Below are positions 1-9,215 of a stretch of DNA of 64,000 bases, in pieces. How positions within the stretch are numbered: position 1 is the stretch's first letter; each line of letters opens with the position of its first letter. The translations under genes were made by a program, and so were the position numbers. This DNA is from Chitinophagales bacterium (GTDB taxonomy: Bacteria > Bacteroidota > Bacteroidia > Chitinophagales > UBA2359): the NCBI GenBank assembly GCA_016787295.1, contig JAEUUX010000106.1, positions 1 to 64,000 of the forward strand, written 5' to 3'. The notes under the pieces were generated by a model that had not been told where the DNA came from, ran no database searches, and was given only the letters and a program-made list of their open reading frames with translations.

Positions 1-104
1 TTTAAAGACAAAAAACTGCCGCTTCATGAGAAATAACCCACATTTCGTGACAAAAATCTACATTTTAACTTAAAAATTGTTGCATTTCACAAAACCATAA
101 TAAT

Positions 105-1448
105 ATGTCTCTTAGCGAAACACAAATTTTAGCCTTAGCTCCTGATAGTTCGTCTGCCAAATCGGGTAAAGATTTAGCAGCATCGGTGGCTAAATGGAAA
201 AATATGGGCAGTAATGATTTGGCAATTTGGGGTGAGTGTCAAGGCAGCGGAAAAGATGCCTACAAAACCCAAATAGATGTACAAAATACGGCTTTTAAAT
301 GTTCGTGTCCAAGCAGGAAGTTTCCTTGCAAACATGGCATTGGTTTATATTTACTGTTTGTTCGTCAACAATCTTTGTTTTCGGAGCAACAAACGCCAGA
401 ATGGGTGTCGGAATGGATAAAAAAACGCAACGAAAAGGCTTCCAATACAGCTACAAAGGAAAGCGAACCCGTGAGTGCCGAAAAATCAGAGAAACAAAGC
501 AAAGACAAAGAAAAACGCGCCGCACAACGTACTTCAAAAGTGGCTAATGGCATGGCAGAAGTAGATTTGTTGTTGCGAGACTGGGTGCGTGCGGGTCTAT
601 TATCGTTGCAAAGCAAAAGCCCCTCTTATTGGCAGGAGAAAGCCGCCCATTTGGTAGATGCGCAAGCGAATGGCGTTGCTAATATCTTGTTGGCATTGCG
701 CGACATTAACTACGCTGCCTCCGATTGGCAAAGTCAATGTTTGTATCACATAAATCGCCTACACCTTTTAAGCAATGCGTACAGGAATATAGACCATCTG
801 CCGCCGCTTTTACAGCAAGATGTTAGGCAAATCATCGGCTGGACATTGAAAAAAGAAGAGATTTTGTCCGATGATAACACTTTGCAAGTAACAGATACAT
901 GGTTAGTAGCCGCAAAAGTGATGGAAGAAATACCTGAACAAAAACTTACGGTGCAATATCTATGGTTGTATGGACAAGATAGCCAAAAATATGCTTTATT
1001 ATTGGATTTTGCTACGCCTTATAGCCCAATTACAAACCTTTTTGTCCCGCAAACAGCCCCAAAAATGACCTTAGCTTTTTATCCAAGCATTACGCCTTTG
1101 CGCGCTTTGGTAAATGGAAATGCCGAAAGCGAAGTTTTTGCGAAACCTACCCATTTTTATGAAAATTTTACGGACATGGGTGACTATTTTAGCCAACAAT
1201 TGCAGCAAAATCCCTTTTTTGATAATGCACCTTTCTGGCTGTCGCAAGTATGCCTCGTTCCGCACCAAGATAAATGGTTTTTGTTTGACCAAAATGGCTT
1301 GTACATACCTATTCATTCCAAATTTTCAGCGGCATATCAGTTGTTAGCCATTAGTGGGGCTGCTCCTTGCAACCTATTTGCTTTGTATTATCAGCAACAA
1401 CTCATTCCGTTGGGCATTTGGTCGGATGAGCAGTATCTTATCCTTTAA
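105..1448 (+). CDS. SWIM zinc-finger protein
   Basis: 447-residue protein with a SWIM zinc-finger signature near the N-terminus: Cys66-x-Cys68-x6-Cys75-x-His77, the CxCxnCxH pattern. SWIM domains bind zinc and are thought to contact DNA or protein. A lysine/glutamate-rich linker follows (about residues 105-145), then a long region I cannot assign. No signal peptide, so it is probably cytoplasmic. It is the first gene of a tight cassette: the DUF5691 gene starts 17 bases after its stop and a MoxR-type ATPase follows. From family knowledge, SWIM, DUF5691 and MoxR genes travel together, often with DUF5682 and a VWA protein. The SWIM motif is directly visible; the cellular role is unknown. Confidence 0.85.
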   Translation: MSLSETQILALAPDSSSAKSGKDLAASVAKWKNMGSNDLAIWGECQGSGKDAYKTQIDVQNTAFKCSCPSRKFPCKHGIGLYLLFVRQQSLFSEQQTPEWVSEWIKKRNEKASNTATKESEPVSAEKSEKQSKDKEKRAAQRTSKVANGMAEVDLLLRDWVRAGLLSLQSKSPSYWQEKAAHLVDAQANGVANILLALRDINYAASDWQSQCLYHINRLHLLSNAYRNIDHLPPLLQQDVRQIIGWTLKKEEILSDDNTLQVTDTWLVAAKVMEEIPEQKLTVQYLWLYGQDSQKYALLLDFATPYSPITNLFVPQTAPKMTLAFYPSITPLRALVNGNAESEVFAKPTHFYENFTDMGDYFSQQLQQNPFFDNAPFWLSQVCLVPHQDKWFLFDQNGLYIPIHSKFSAAYQLLAISGAAPCNLFALYYQQQLIPLGIWSDEQYLIL

Positions 1449-1465
1449 AACAACTTAATTTTAGC

Positions 1466-3100
1466 ATGAAAAACAACGAATTATTGCAAATTGCTTTGCT
1501 CGGAACGGCTAAAAAAACACTCAATAGCAATATTTTACCGCCTGTTTTGCAGCCTGCGGTGGCAAACTCGCCCGATGCCGAAACAAGTTTGTTGAATGCT
1601 TTGGCAGCTACGAAAGCGTATGAGCAAGGGGTGTGGAATGGTGACGCTTTGAGCATACCGCATTTGCCTATTGCCCCCGCCGAAGTGCATAATTATGCTC
1701 CTGCCAAAGTCAGTCGCTTGTTGTGGGACATATTACACAGTGATAAGCCGCAAATACCGCTCGAAATCGTTGAGTTATTGCTTCAAAAATGGGTAGAACA
1801 CCAATGGTTGTTGCCTATCAATTGGTTAGACGAGCTTAGTGGGTGGCACAACCAGCTACCACCGCATCTCTTGTTGCCCATAGCGGGCGAACGTGGCAGA
1901 TGGTTGTGGCAAATCAAGGCAGACAAAGACGATGAACCGCTGGGCAAATATTTGGCGAAAAATATACAGACCGACTCCTCTATTGACGAAACTGTTTGGC
2001 AAGAAGGTAGCTACGCCGAACGCAAAAACGCTCTTGAACAGTGCCGTATACAAACACCCGATACGGCAAGAGCGTGGTTAAGCAGCACATGGAACAAAGA
2101 AAATGCCAATGACAAGGTGAATTTCCTCAAAATCCTCGAAAATGGTCTATCGGAACAAGATATACCTTTCTTGAACGATGTTTTGAGAGGTATTAACACC
2201 TTTGAGGAAGCCAAACTGAAGCCCAAACAGCGCGAATTGCGGCAGGTGGTAGCCAGCTTCTTAGCTCGTATTCCGCAAAGCGAATCGCACGAAGCAGTAG
2301 TGCAGGCAGTGTTGCATTGTTTCCAGATGACCGAAAAAAGACAATTGGCTATCATAAAAAAGGTGATTTTTGAGTACAAAACACCTGATTCAATGGGATT
2401 TTGGGAGCCTATTAACTTGCAAAAACAATATGGCATAGAAATTCCCAGCAATTTGCCCGACGGATACAAGGTGCAAGACTATTGTTTAGTGCAATTGATG
2501 CAGTATGTTCCGCTTTCACGATGGGAAAGTTTGACAAATTGGTCGGCAGAAGCTGTTTGCAATCATTTTTTATTGGATAAAAAGATGCCAATAGCTGTTC
2601 AGTTTCGTGACGAATTGTTTGTGGCTTTGCAAACCGCTGCCTACAATTATGCTAATTCGGTTTTTGCTTATCATTTCATCGATATGGCATTGAGCAAAAA
2701 AAGTTTATTGGAACAATTACAGCCTCAACTTTATAAAGTTTTGTCTATTGAGGATAAAAAACGTTTATTGCTCCACCATTCATGGGTAGATGTGCCGCAA
2801 ATGTATGATTTATTGTTGTCTTTGCCGCGCGAAATGTTGCATGACACGGCATTTGCTTTGCACTTGTTGGCGCAATCAGAAAAATACGTCCAACGTGTTT
2901 ACACTAACCCTGCTCCCAGAGTCATGGCTTTGTTTTCGCAAATAATACCGCTTTCGGTCTTAGAAAAATTTAAAAAAGACATAGAAAAACGGCAAAATAA
3001 TGAGGCAGAAAAAAATTATTATCTCCCACAACTCCAAACCCATATTGCTACACCTTTGTTACAACTGCATAATATTATTCAACAAATCAAATCTATTTAG
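1466..3100 (+). CDS. DUF5691 family protein
   Basis: 544-residue cytoplasmic protein without signal peptide or membrane segment, rich in leucine, tryptophan and glutamine and apparently all helical. The opening segment (NNELLQIALLGTAKK) and its position between a SWIM zinc-finger gene and a MoxR ATPase match the DUF5691 family. No catalytic motif is visible. The next gene starts three bases after its stop codon, so the two are almost certainly co-transcribed and probably translationally coupled. The family has no established biochemical function. By inference it is a scaffold or adaptor for the downstream ATPase. The family name is recalled from neighbourhood and length, not from a search. 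Confidence 0.75.
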   Translation: MKNNELLQIALLGTAKKTLNSNILPPVLQPAVANSPDAETSLLNALAATKAYEQGVWNGDALSIPHLPIAPAEVHNYAPAKVSRLLWDILHSDKPQIPLEIVELLLQKWVEHQWLLPINWLDELSGWHNQLPPHLLLPIAGERGRWLWQIKADKDDEPLGKYLAKNIQTDSSIDETVWQEGSYAERKNALEQCRIQTPDTARAWLSSTWNKENANDKVNFLKILENGLSEQDIPFLNDVLRGINTFEEAKLKPKQRELRQVVASFLARIPQSESHEAVVQAVLHCFQMTEKRQLAIIKKVIFEYKTPDSMGFWEPINLQKQYGIEIPSNLPDGYKVQDYCLVQLMQYVPLSRWESLTNWSAEAVCNHFLLDKKMPIAVQFRDELFVALQTAAYNYANSVFAYHFIDMALSKKSLLEQLQPQLYKVLSIEDKKRLLLHHSWVDVPQMYDLLLSLPREMLHDTAFALHLLAQSEKYVQRVYTNPAPRVMALFSQIIPLSVLEKFKKDIEKRQNNEAEKNYYLPQLQTHIATPLLQLHNIIQQIKSI

Positions 3101-3103
3101 CGT

Positions 3104-4195
3104 ATGAATGCTCAAACAGGAGTGCTTCGCGCACATGCCGAAGAACAATTTGCTCAAGAGTTAGACGAACTCAAACAACAAGATAGTGGTATTGTTCCTT
3201 CACAATGGACAATGTCACCTGCGGCTGTTGTCACGTATTTAATGGGTGGAAAACTCAAAAATGGCTTCGAAATCCAACCCAAATACATTGGTAGTCGCCG
3301 TTTAATGGAAATTGCAGTGGCAACACTCACCACCGACCGCGCTTTATTGCTATATGGTTTGCCCGGAACCGCCAAGTCGTGGGTGTCGGAGCATTTGGCA
3401 GCGGCAATAAGCGGAAATAGTACGCTACTTATCCAAGGCACAGCAGGCACAGGCGAGGAAGCTATTCGATATGGCTGGAATTATGCTCAATTATTGGCAC
3501 ACGGACCGAGCGAAAAGGCATTGGTTATCACTCCCCTGTTGCGTGCAATGAAAGACGGCAAAATAGCGCGTATAGAAGAGCTTACGCGCATTCCCGCCGA
3601 TGTTCAGGATACGCTAATAACGGTTTTGTCCGAAAAAATCATGCCCGTTCCCGAACTAAATACGGAAGTGCAAGCAATCAAAGGCTTCAATGTTATTGCA
3701 ACAGCCAATAACCGTGACAAAGGGGTTAATGAGCTGTCTGGCGCACTCAAACGCCGCTTCAATACCGTTATTTTACCCGTTCCCGAAACGATGAAAGAAG
3801 AAATAAACATCGTTCAACGACGGGTTAATAGCCTTTCGCGCGCCCTCGAACTGCCTGCCGAGCAGCCTTCTTTGAAAGAAATAGAGCGAATAGTCACTAT
3901 TTTTCGCGAATTACGAAGCGGCATGACCATAGATGGCAAAACCAAGCTCAAAACCCCCAGTAGCACCATGAGTACAGCCGAAGCTATTTCGGTAGTAAAT
4001 AATGGCATGGCGTTAGCAGCTCATTTTGGTGACGGAGTTTTGTGTGCCGATGATATAGCTGCGGGTTTGGTTGGAGCAATCGTCAAAGACCCTATACAAG
4101 ATAAAATTGTGTGGAACGAATACCTCGAAACAAGCCTAAAACCGCGCAACGAATACAAAGATATTTATCGGGCTTGTAAAGAAATTGTGTTGTAA
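3104..4195 (+). CDS. MoxR-type AAA+ ATPase
   Basis: 363-residue AAA+ ATPase. Walker A is GLPGTAKS at residues 85-92. A Walker B-like segment ends in RIEEL, where acidic residues follow a hydrophobic strand. Sensor 1 is in IATANNRD, and an arginine-finger region reads ALKRRFN. MoxR ATPases act as chaperones that remodel or activate partner proteins, usually ones with VWA metal-binding domains. Here no VWA gene follows: radC starts 29 bases downstream. It is the third gene of the SWIM-DUF5691 cassette, three bases after the DUF5691 stop. ATPase assignment is secure; the substrate is unknown. Confidence 0.9.
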   Translation: MNAQTGVLRAHAEEQFAQELDELKQQDSGIVPSQWTMSPAAVVTYLMGGKLKNGFEIQPKYIGSRRLMEIAVATLTTDRALLLYGLPGTAKSWVSEHLAAAISGNSTLLIQGTAGTGEEAIRYGWNYAQLLAHGPSEKALVITPLLRAMKDGKIARIEELTRIPADVQDTLITVLSEKIMPVPELNTEVQAIKGFNVIATANNRDKGVNELSGALKRRFNTVILPVPETMKEEINIVQRRVNSLSRALELPAEQPSLKEIERIVTIFRELRSGMTIDGKTKLKTPSSTMSTAEAISVVNNGMALAAHFGDGVLCADDIAAGLVGAIVKDPIQDKIVWNEYLETSLKPRNEYKDIYRACKEIVL

Positions 4196-4224
4196 TATGC
4201 CTCATTCAATCTAACAACTGTAAA

Positions 4225-4923
4225 ATGACTAACGAAACCCCAAACCTAAGCATCAAACAGTGGGCAGAAGAAGATCGCCCACGCGAGAAACTGCTCCTCA
4301 AGGGTGCAACAGCCTTATCCGATGCCGAACTAATTGCTATTTTGTTGGGAAGCGGCTCCCGCAACGAAAGTGCTGTCGATTTGGCGCGGCGAGTCCTCCT
4401 TACGGCAGATAATAATCTCAACAATTTGGGCAAAAAAAACATCGCCGACCTGATGAAACTCAAAGGTATCGGCGAAGCAAAAGCTATTACTATCGTAGCC
4501 GCTATGGAGCTTGGACGGAGACGCAAAGCAGCAGAAATTAATGCCCGAAAACATATCACAGGCAGCCAAGACATCTACGAAATGATGCTGCCATTGTTGG
4601 GAGACCTACCACACGAGGAATTTTGGCTATTATTGTTGAGTAGAGCCAATGTGGTTATCCGCAAAGAGCAAATTAGCATTGGAGGATTAAGCTCAACGGT
4701 TGTTGATGTCAAAAAAATCCTCAAATTAGCTATTGAAAACCTTGCTACAAGCATCATTGTTTGCCATAATCACCCATCGGGCAACCTACAACCCAGTCAT
4801 GCCGACCATCAAATCACGCAACAAATCAAAGAAGCCGCCAAACTTATTGATACTAATTTGTTAGACCATGTTATTGTCACTGATAATGGCTATTATAGCT
4901 TTGCAGATGAAGATAGGTTATAA
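4225..4923 (+). CDS. radC: RadC family JAB/MPN-domain protein
   Basis: 232-residue RadC (UPF0758). An N-terminal helix-hairpin-helix-like region contains LKGIGEAKA (about residues 78-87). The JAB/MPN metalloprotease-like domain has the diagnostic HNHPSG at 181-186 followed by Ser191 and Asp194, the JAMM zinc-ligand set. Length is typical. The historical DNA repair role of RadC is disputed, and the biochemical activity is unproven. It lies 29 bases downstream of the MoxR gene and may share its transcript. A strong intrinsic terminator follows at 4946-4984. The family call is very secure; the function is not. Confidence 0.93.
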   Translation: MTNETPNLSIKQWAEEDRPREKLLLKGATALSDAELIAILLGSGSRNESAVDLARRVLLTADNNLNNLGKKNIADLMKLKGIGEAKAITIVAAMELGRRRKAAEINARKHITGSQDIYEMMLPLLGDLPHEEFWLLLLSRANVVIRKEQISIGGLSSTVVDVKKILKLAIENLATSIIVCHNHPSGNLQPSHADHQITQQIKEAAKLIDTNLLDHVIVTDNGYYSFADEDRL

Positions 4924-4945
4924 TTGCCTGTTGTTCTGCTTGTGG

Positions 4946-4984
4946 TGCTGCCCCCAAATACACGTTTTGGGGCAGCATTTTTTT
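4946..4984 (+). terminator. Rho-independent terminator after radC
   Basis: A 12- to 13-bp GC-rich stem (TGCTGCCCC on the left, GGGGCAGCA on the right, extended by A/T pairs) with a short loop is followed by a run of seven T. It lies 22 bases after the radC stop. Confidence 0.85.
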
Positions 4985-5111
4985 GTGGCAAAAACAAATA
5001 TTCGGGAGAATCTTTTTGCTATTTCTTTGATGTGCTGAATTAGCGATTTTTAATTGCAAATTATCAACCAATGTCGTTATCAAATTTTAATATTGGGTTG
5101 CCCAACAACAA

Positions 5112-5150
5112 TAAAAAAGTGGCTGTCTCACCAATTAGCGAGGCAGCCAC
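5112..5150 (-). terminator. Rho-independent terminator for the secreted hydrolase
   Basis: Arms GTGGCTGTCTC and GAGGCAGCCAC (5119-5150) pair over 11 bp with one wobble. On the minus strand the hairpin is followed by TTTTTTATT. It sits 30 bases beyond the stop of the minus-strand hydrolase gene. Confidence 0.8.
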
Positions 5151-5180
5151 GATATTGTTAATCAATCGTTAGTAATTTTT

Positions 5181-6842
5181 TTATTGTACCACGATATTTT
5201 TGCTCACTATTTCGGTGCCGTTGTTCATCAGCAACATATATTGTCCCGCTGATAGTTGGCTAATGTCAAGATTACTTTGTTGTGTGCCTTCGGGCAATTG
5301 TTGCATACTAACAGTGCGTCCCAACAAATCTACAATACTTAACTGCACCGTGCTGGAACTACTATAATTGATAGTAAGTTGGTTGTGGGCTGGAATAGGA
5401 TAAACTTCTGCCACCAAAGTAGTGAACTCCAATTCGCTTGCCTCGCCTTCATTTTTGCAAGGATTCACGACAATGGTCAAAGGTGCAGACATTTTTTTAC
5501 AACCCGTTGAAGTGCGTGTTACTTCTACGGTATAAGTACCTGCTTTTTTGACCGTACCACCTGTAACAGTATAACCTGTGAAGACACCATTCTTGAACCA
5601 ACGATAAGTATAGCCATTTCCGCTTGGTTGTGCTTGCAATTGTGTGCCAGTAGTTCCGCAAACCGTAACAGTAGAGCCAACCGGTGCCACACTACTGCTA
5701 ATAGCCGCAGCAGGTAAGGCATTGACAGTCACCACTACTTGATCGCTTACGGCACAACCGTTGCTATTGGTAAAATTAACGGTATAGGTAGTTGTTGCAC
5801 TTGGCGTAGCTGTTGGTCGAGCTATATTGGTTGCACTTAGTCCAGTAGCAGGAGACCATACATAATTGCTTCCACCTGCATAACTTTCAAATTGCGCTCC
5901 TGAACCCTGACAAACTGCTAAATCACGTCCGCCAAAATTGAGCAAAGAAGTCTTTGTTTGGGTTTGATTATATGCTGCTCCGCCAATGGTTGTTACAAAA
6001 GTACTCAAAGCTGTGCAATTGCCTTTGAGCCAATAGTTTAGCCAAGGAAAAATAGCTGCATTCATTGCTGCGTGTTGTTGGTCTATATAAGAATTAGAAC
6101 AACCTGAACTACCTTCGCCAAAGTTGCAATTAAAAGAAGAACCGTCCGAAAAATTACAGTGATTGCCATTGATAATACTTACAAATGCTTTGGGTATGCC
6201 CGTAAAATTGTTGTAGATAGGCGTTGGTCCGTCAGCGGCAGGCACTACACAATCGTCCTCACCAACCACCACCAAGGAAGGAACTTTGGTATTCAGCGCG
6301 GCACTGATAGACGAAGGGTCAGTTTCGGCAGGAGCCAGCGTGACCGTCGTAGCGATTTGTGTATTGTTGGCGGCTGCCAAGATAGTTGCACCACCACCCA
6401 TAGAATGACCCATAATAGCCGTCTTGTTGGTTAGTTTTTGGAAGAAAGGAGAAGTAGATGTGCTGTTTTCGCTTTGCATTTTTTGCGCCATAAAAGCCAA
6501 ATCACCAGCAAAATTGCCATGACTCGTACCAAAAAGGCTTGTCTCGGTATTCACCAGCACCACTACATAGCCTTGCGGCACTAATGCTTGCCCAATATTG
6601 TCATAATTATCACCACTCATCGCAAAACCATGTCCAAAGATAACCACAGGAAAGGTACCAGCGGCAAAAGCAACATCAGTGCCTGCTGCTGTTGCAGGAT
6701 ATTGCACAACAACCGCCACTGAACGGTTGGAGCGGGCAGCATCGGTGTAAGTAATAGAACGGTTCCCAATGGGGTAGTTTTGAGCAAATAATAGAACAGT
6801 AGAAAAAATTAGCAAAAACAAGACAGATACAATTTGTTTCAT
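5181..6842 (-). CDS. Secreted alpha/beta hydrolase with Ig-like region and T9SS sorting domain
   Basis: 553 residues from the chosen ATG. The signal peptide is MKQIVSVLFLLIFSTVLLFAQ. An upstream in-frame ATG at 6953 is rejected because the promoter at 6888-6916 lies inside that extension. Residues about 30-310 form an alpha/beta hydrolase of the dienelactone-hydrolase / cutinase-like type: oxyanion-region HGFAMSG at 71-77 and nucleophile elbow GHSMGG with Ser147. A PKD/Ig-like region with conserved cysteines (about 320-460) and a C-terminal type A sorting domain (PIPAHNQLTI through KNIVVQ) follow. It should be exported by T9SS and act on an extracellular ester; the substrate is unknown. It is transcribed alone. 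Confidence 0.88.
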   Translation of the reverse strand: MKQIVSVLFLLIFSTVLLFAQNYPIGNRSITYTDAARSNRSVAVVVQYPATAAGTDVAFAAGTFPVVIFGHGFAMSGDNYDNIGQALVPQGYVVVLVNTETSLFGTSHGNFAGDLAFMAQKMQSENSTSTSPFFQKLTNKTAIMGHSMGGGATILAAANNTQIATTVTLAPAETDPSSISAALNTKVPSLVVVGEDDCVVPAADGPTPIYNNFTGIPKAFVSIINGNHCNFSDGSSFNCNFGEGSSGCSNSYIDQQHAAMNAAIFPWLNYWLKGNCTALSTFVTTIGGAAYNQTQTKTSLLNFGGRDLAVCQGSGAQFESYAGGSNYVWSPATGLSATNIARPTATPSATTTYTVNFTNSNGCAVSDQVVVTVNALPAAAISSSVAPVGSTVTVCGTTGTQLQAQPSGNGYTYRWFKNGVFTGYTVTGGTVKKAGTYTVEVTRTSTGCKKMSAPLTIVVNPCKNEGEASELEFTTLVAEVYPIPAHNQLTINYSSSSTVQLSIVDLLGRTVSMQQLPEGTQQSNLDISQLSAGQYMLLMNNGTEIVSKNIVVQ

Positions 6843-6887
6843 TGAGGATTTTTTTAGTGTGTTTAATAAATGTACAATTTTCAGATA

Positions 6888-6916
6888 CAAAGGTACGATT
6901 TTTTGAGATAAGTCAA
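6888..6916 (-). promoter_or_regulatory. Bacteroidota-type promoter for the secreted hydrolase
   Basis: On the minus strand TACCTTTG (6888-6895) is preceded by TTG (6914-6916) with an 18-base spacer. Transcription would begin about 40 bases before ATG 6842, which decides the start codon. Confidence 0.65.
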
Positions 6917-6988
6917 GTATTTGTTTGAACTTTTTGGCGGTTTTTCCCAACAATGTGGATTAAATAGGGTTTTTTAAAGTTTTTTGGT

Positions 6989-6996
6989 TATCTTTG
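6989..6996 (+). promoter_or_regulatory. Promoter -7 element for tex
   Basis: TATCTTTG matches the Bacteroidota -7 consensus TAnnTTTG. No clear TTTG is seen at the -33 position. It lies about 70 bases before the preferred tex start. Confidence 0.5.
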
Positions 6997-7064
6997 CGGC
7001 TTATTTTCCATTATAGGTAGCCTTGTTCAGGGCTGTTTATCTATTGTTAGTTTCCTTAAAAAAT

Positions 7065-9215
7065 ATGACTGAAGAACACCTAATACAAGAATTGGCGCAA
7101 AGTAGCGGTTTGCGCACTCACCAAGTATCGGCAACTATTGGCTTGTTAGACGAAGGAGCTACGGTGCCTTTTTTGGCGCGGTATCGCAAAGAAGCCACAG
7201 GCAGCCTCGATGAAGTGCAAATCATGTTCATCAGAGACACCATACAACGCCTGCGCGAGCGCGAAGCACGCCGCGCTTATATCCTAAAAACCATTGAGGA
7301 ACAAGGACATTTGACTCCCGAATTACAACAACGCATAGAATCTGCCACCACCCTCACGGAGTTGGAAGACTTGTATCTGCCCTATAAGCCCAAGCGCCGC
7401 ACCCGCGCCGTTATTGCTCGCGAGCGTGGTTTAGCGCCTTTGGCAGCCATTTTATTGGAACAAAACCATCGTGGTAGCCTTGAGGCATTGGCAAAAGCGT
7501 ATATTTCGGAAGAAAAAGGCGTGCATACCATAGAAGAAGCCTTAGCAGGCGCACGCGACATCATTGCAGAACAAGTCAACGAAACTGCCAAAGCACGCGA
7601 TAAAATGCGTCGATTGTTCGAAAGACAAGGCAAAATCGCAGTAAAAGTTGTTAGTGGCAAAGAGGCAGAAGCACACAAATTCAAAGATTATTTTGAGTTT
7701 TCAGAAAACATTAGCCGCATTCCGTCGCACCGTTTGTTGGCAGTATTGCGGGGCAGTGCTGAGGGTTTGCTGCGCTACGGCATCGAACCTGATGAACAAA
7801 TGGCTATCGAACAATTAGAAATACTGTTTGTTAAGTCGCGCTCCGAGTCGGCAGAACAAGTCAAAATGGCAGTGAAGGATAGCTATAAACGCCTTATGCA
7901 GCCGTCTTTGGAAACCGAAATGCGCAACCTTGCCAAAGAACGCTCCGATAAAGATGCGATTGTGGTGTTTGCCGAAAACCTGCGCGAACTCCTCTTGGCT
8001 CCGCCGCTCGGAACAGCAAGTATTTTGGCAATTGACCCCGGTTTTAGGACGGGTTGCAAAGTCGTGTGTTTGGACAAACAAGGACAATTATTGCATTATA
8101 CCGCCATTTTTCCGCATGATAATAATCCTGTCAAACGTTTCGAAGCCACCGACCGCATAGTGGGTTTGTGCGATAAATATGGTATAGAGGCTATTGCGAT
8201 TGGCAACGGAACCGCTGGACGCGAAACCTTTCAATGGCTCAAAAAAATGGAACTGCCCAACAATGCACAAGTGATTTTGGTGAACGAAAGTGGTGCATCG
8301 GTCTATTCGGCATCGGACGTGGCGCGCGAAGAGTTTCCTGACCAAGACATAACGGTGCGCGGCGCGGTTTCTATTGGGCGGCGTTTGGTTGACCCCTTAG
8401 CAGAGTTGGTGAAAATTGACCCCAAAGCTATTGGTGTTGGACAATATCAACATGATGTTGATCAAAACCAATTGAAACAACAATTGGACGACACAGTTGT
8501 TAGTTGTGTGAACAAAGTGGGTGTCGAAGTCAATACGGCAAGTAAAGAACTGTTGATGTATGTTTCGGGTATTGGACCCAAGTTGGCGCAAAACATTGTG
8601 GATTATCGAAGCCAAATCGGTGGTTTTAAGACGCGTGCCGAGCTGAAAAAAGTGACAGGTTTGGGACCCAAAGCGTTTGAGCAATCGGCAGGTTTTTTGC
8701 GCATTCGCAACGGCAGCAACTTATTGGACGGCAGCGCTGTTCACCCCGAAAGTTATGGCATTGTGGAGCAAATGGCAAAAGACCTTAATGCCAAAGTAAC
8801 TGATTTGGTGGCGAATGCCGATTTGCGCCAAAAAATTGACCTACAACGCTACGTCACGCAACAAGTAGGCTTGCCCACTTTGACCGATATTATGACCGAG
8901 TTGGCAAAACCCGGACGCGACCCACGCCAAGATTTCGAAACAACCAACTATGACGAGCGCGTCAGTAGCATCGAAGACCTTAGTGTTGGCATGATATTGG
9001 AAGGCGTTATTACCAATGTCACTAATTTTGGTGCTTTTGTGGATATTGGATTGCACGAAAGCGGTTTTATTCACATCAGCGAATTAGCCAATAAATTTAT
9101 TAGCGACCCACGCCAAGTGGTGAAAGTGCGCGACAAAGTGATGGTCAAAGTCATTGGTATCGACCTCGAACGCAAACGCATTCAGTTGAGCCGCAAAGCT
9201 ACAATGGAAGGCTAA
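7065..9215 (+). CDS. tex: Tex-type RNA-binding transcription accessory protein
   Basis: 716 residues from ATG 7065, where the family homology begins (MTEEHLIQELAQ); an in-frame ATG 42 bases upstream only adds a hydrophobic, non-family leader. The domain order matches Tex: an N-terminal helical region with LARYRKEATGSLDE, a central YqgF/RNase H-like domain (ILAIDPGFRTG), a helix-hairpin-helix region (YVSGIGPKLAQNIVDYR and VTGLGPKAFEQ) and a C-terminal S1 domain with NFGAFVDIGLHESGFIHISE. Tex binds nucleic acid and is linked to transcription and survival functions. Length is normal and all expected parts are present. It is a single-gene unit between two opposite or unrelated neighbours. Confidence 0.95.
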   Translation: MTEEHLIQELAQSSGLRTHQVSATIGLLDEGATVPFLARYRKEATGSLDEVQIMFIRDTIQRLREREARRAYILKTIEEQGHLTPELQQRIESATTLTELEDLYLPYKPKRRTRAVIARERGLAPLAAILLEQNHRGSLEALAKAYISEEKGVHTIEEALAGARDIIAEQVNETAKARDKMRRLFERQGKIAVKVVSGKEAEAHKFKDYFEFSENISRIPSHRLLAVLRGSAEGLLRYGIEPDEQMAIEQLEILFVKSRSESAEQVKMAVKDSYKRLMQPSLETEMRNLAKERSDKDAIVVFAENLRELLLAPPLGTASILAIDPGFRTGCKVVCLDKQGQLLHYTAIFPHDNNPVKRFEATDRIVGLCDKYGIEAIAIGNGTAGRETFQWLKKMELPNNAQVILVNESGASVYSASDVAREEFPDQDITVRGAVSIGRRLVDPLAELVKIDPKAIGVGQYQHDVDQNQLKQQLDDTVVSCVNKVGVEVNTASKELLMYVSGIGPKLAQNIVDYRSQIGGFKTRAELKKVTGLGPKAFEQSAGFLRIRNGSNLLDGSAVHPESYGIVEQMAKDLNAKVTDLVANADLRQKIDLQRYVTQQVGLPTLTDIMTELAKPGRDPRQDFETTNYDERVSSIEDLSVGMILEGVITNVTNFGAFVDIGLHESGFIHISELANKFISDPRQVVKVRDKVMVKVIGIDLERKRIQLSRKATMEG

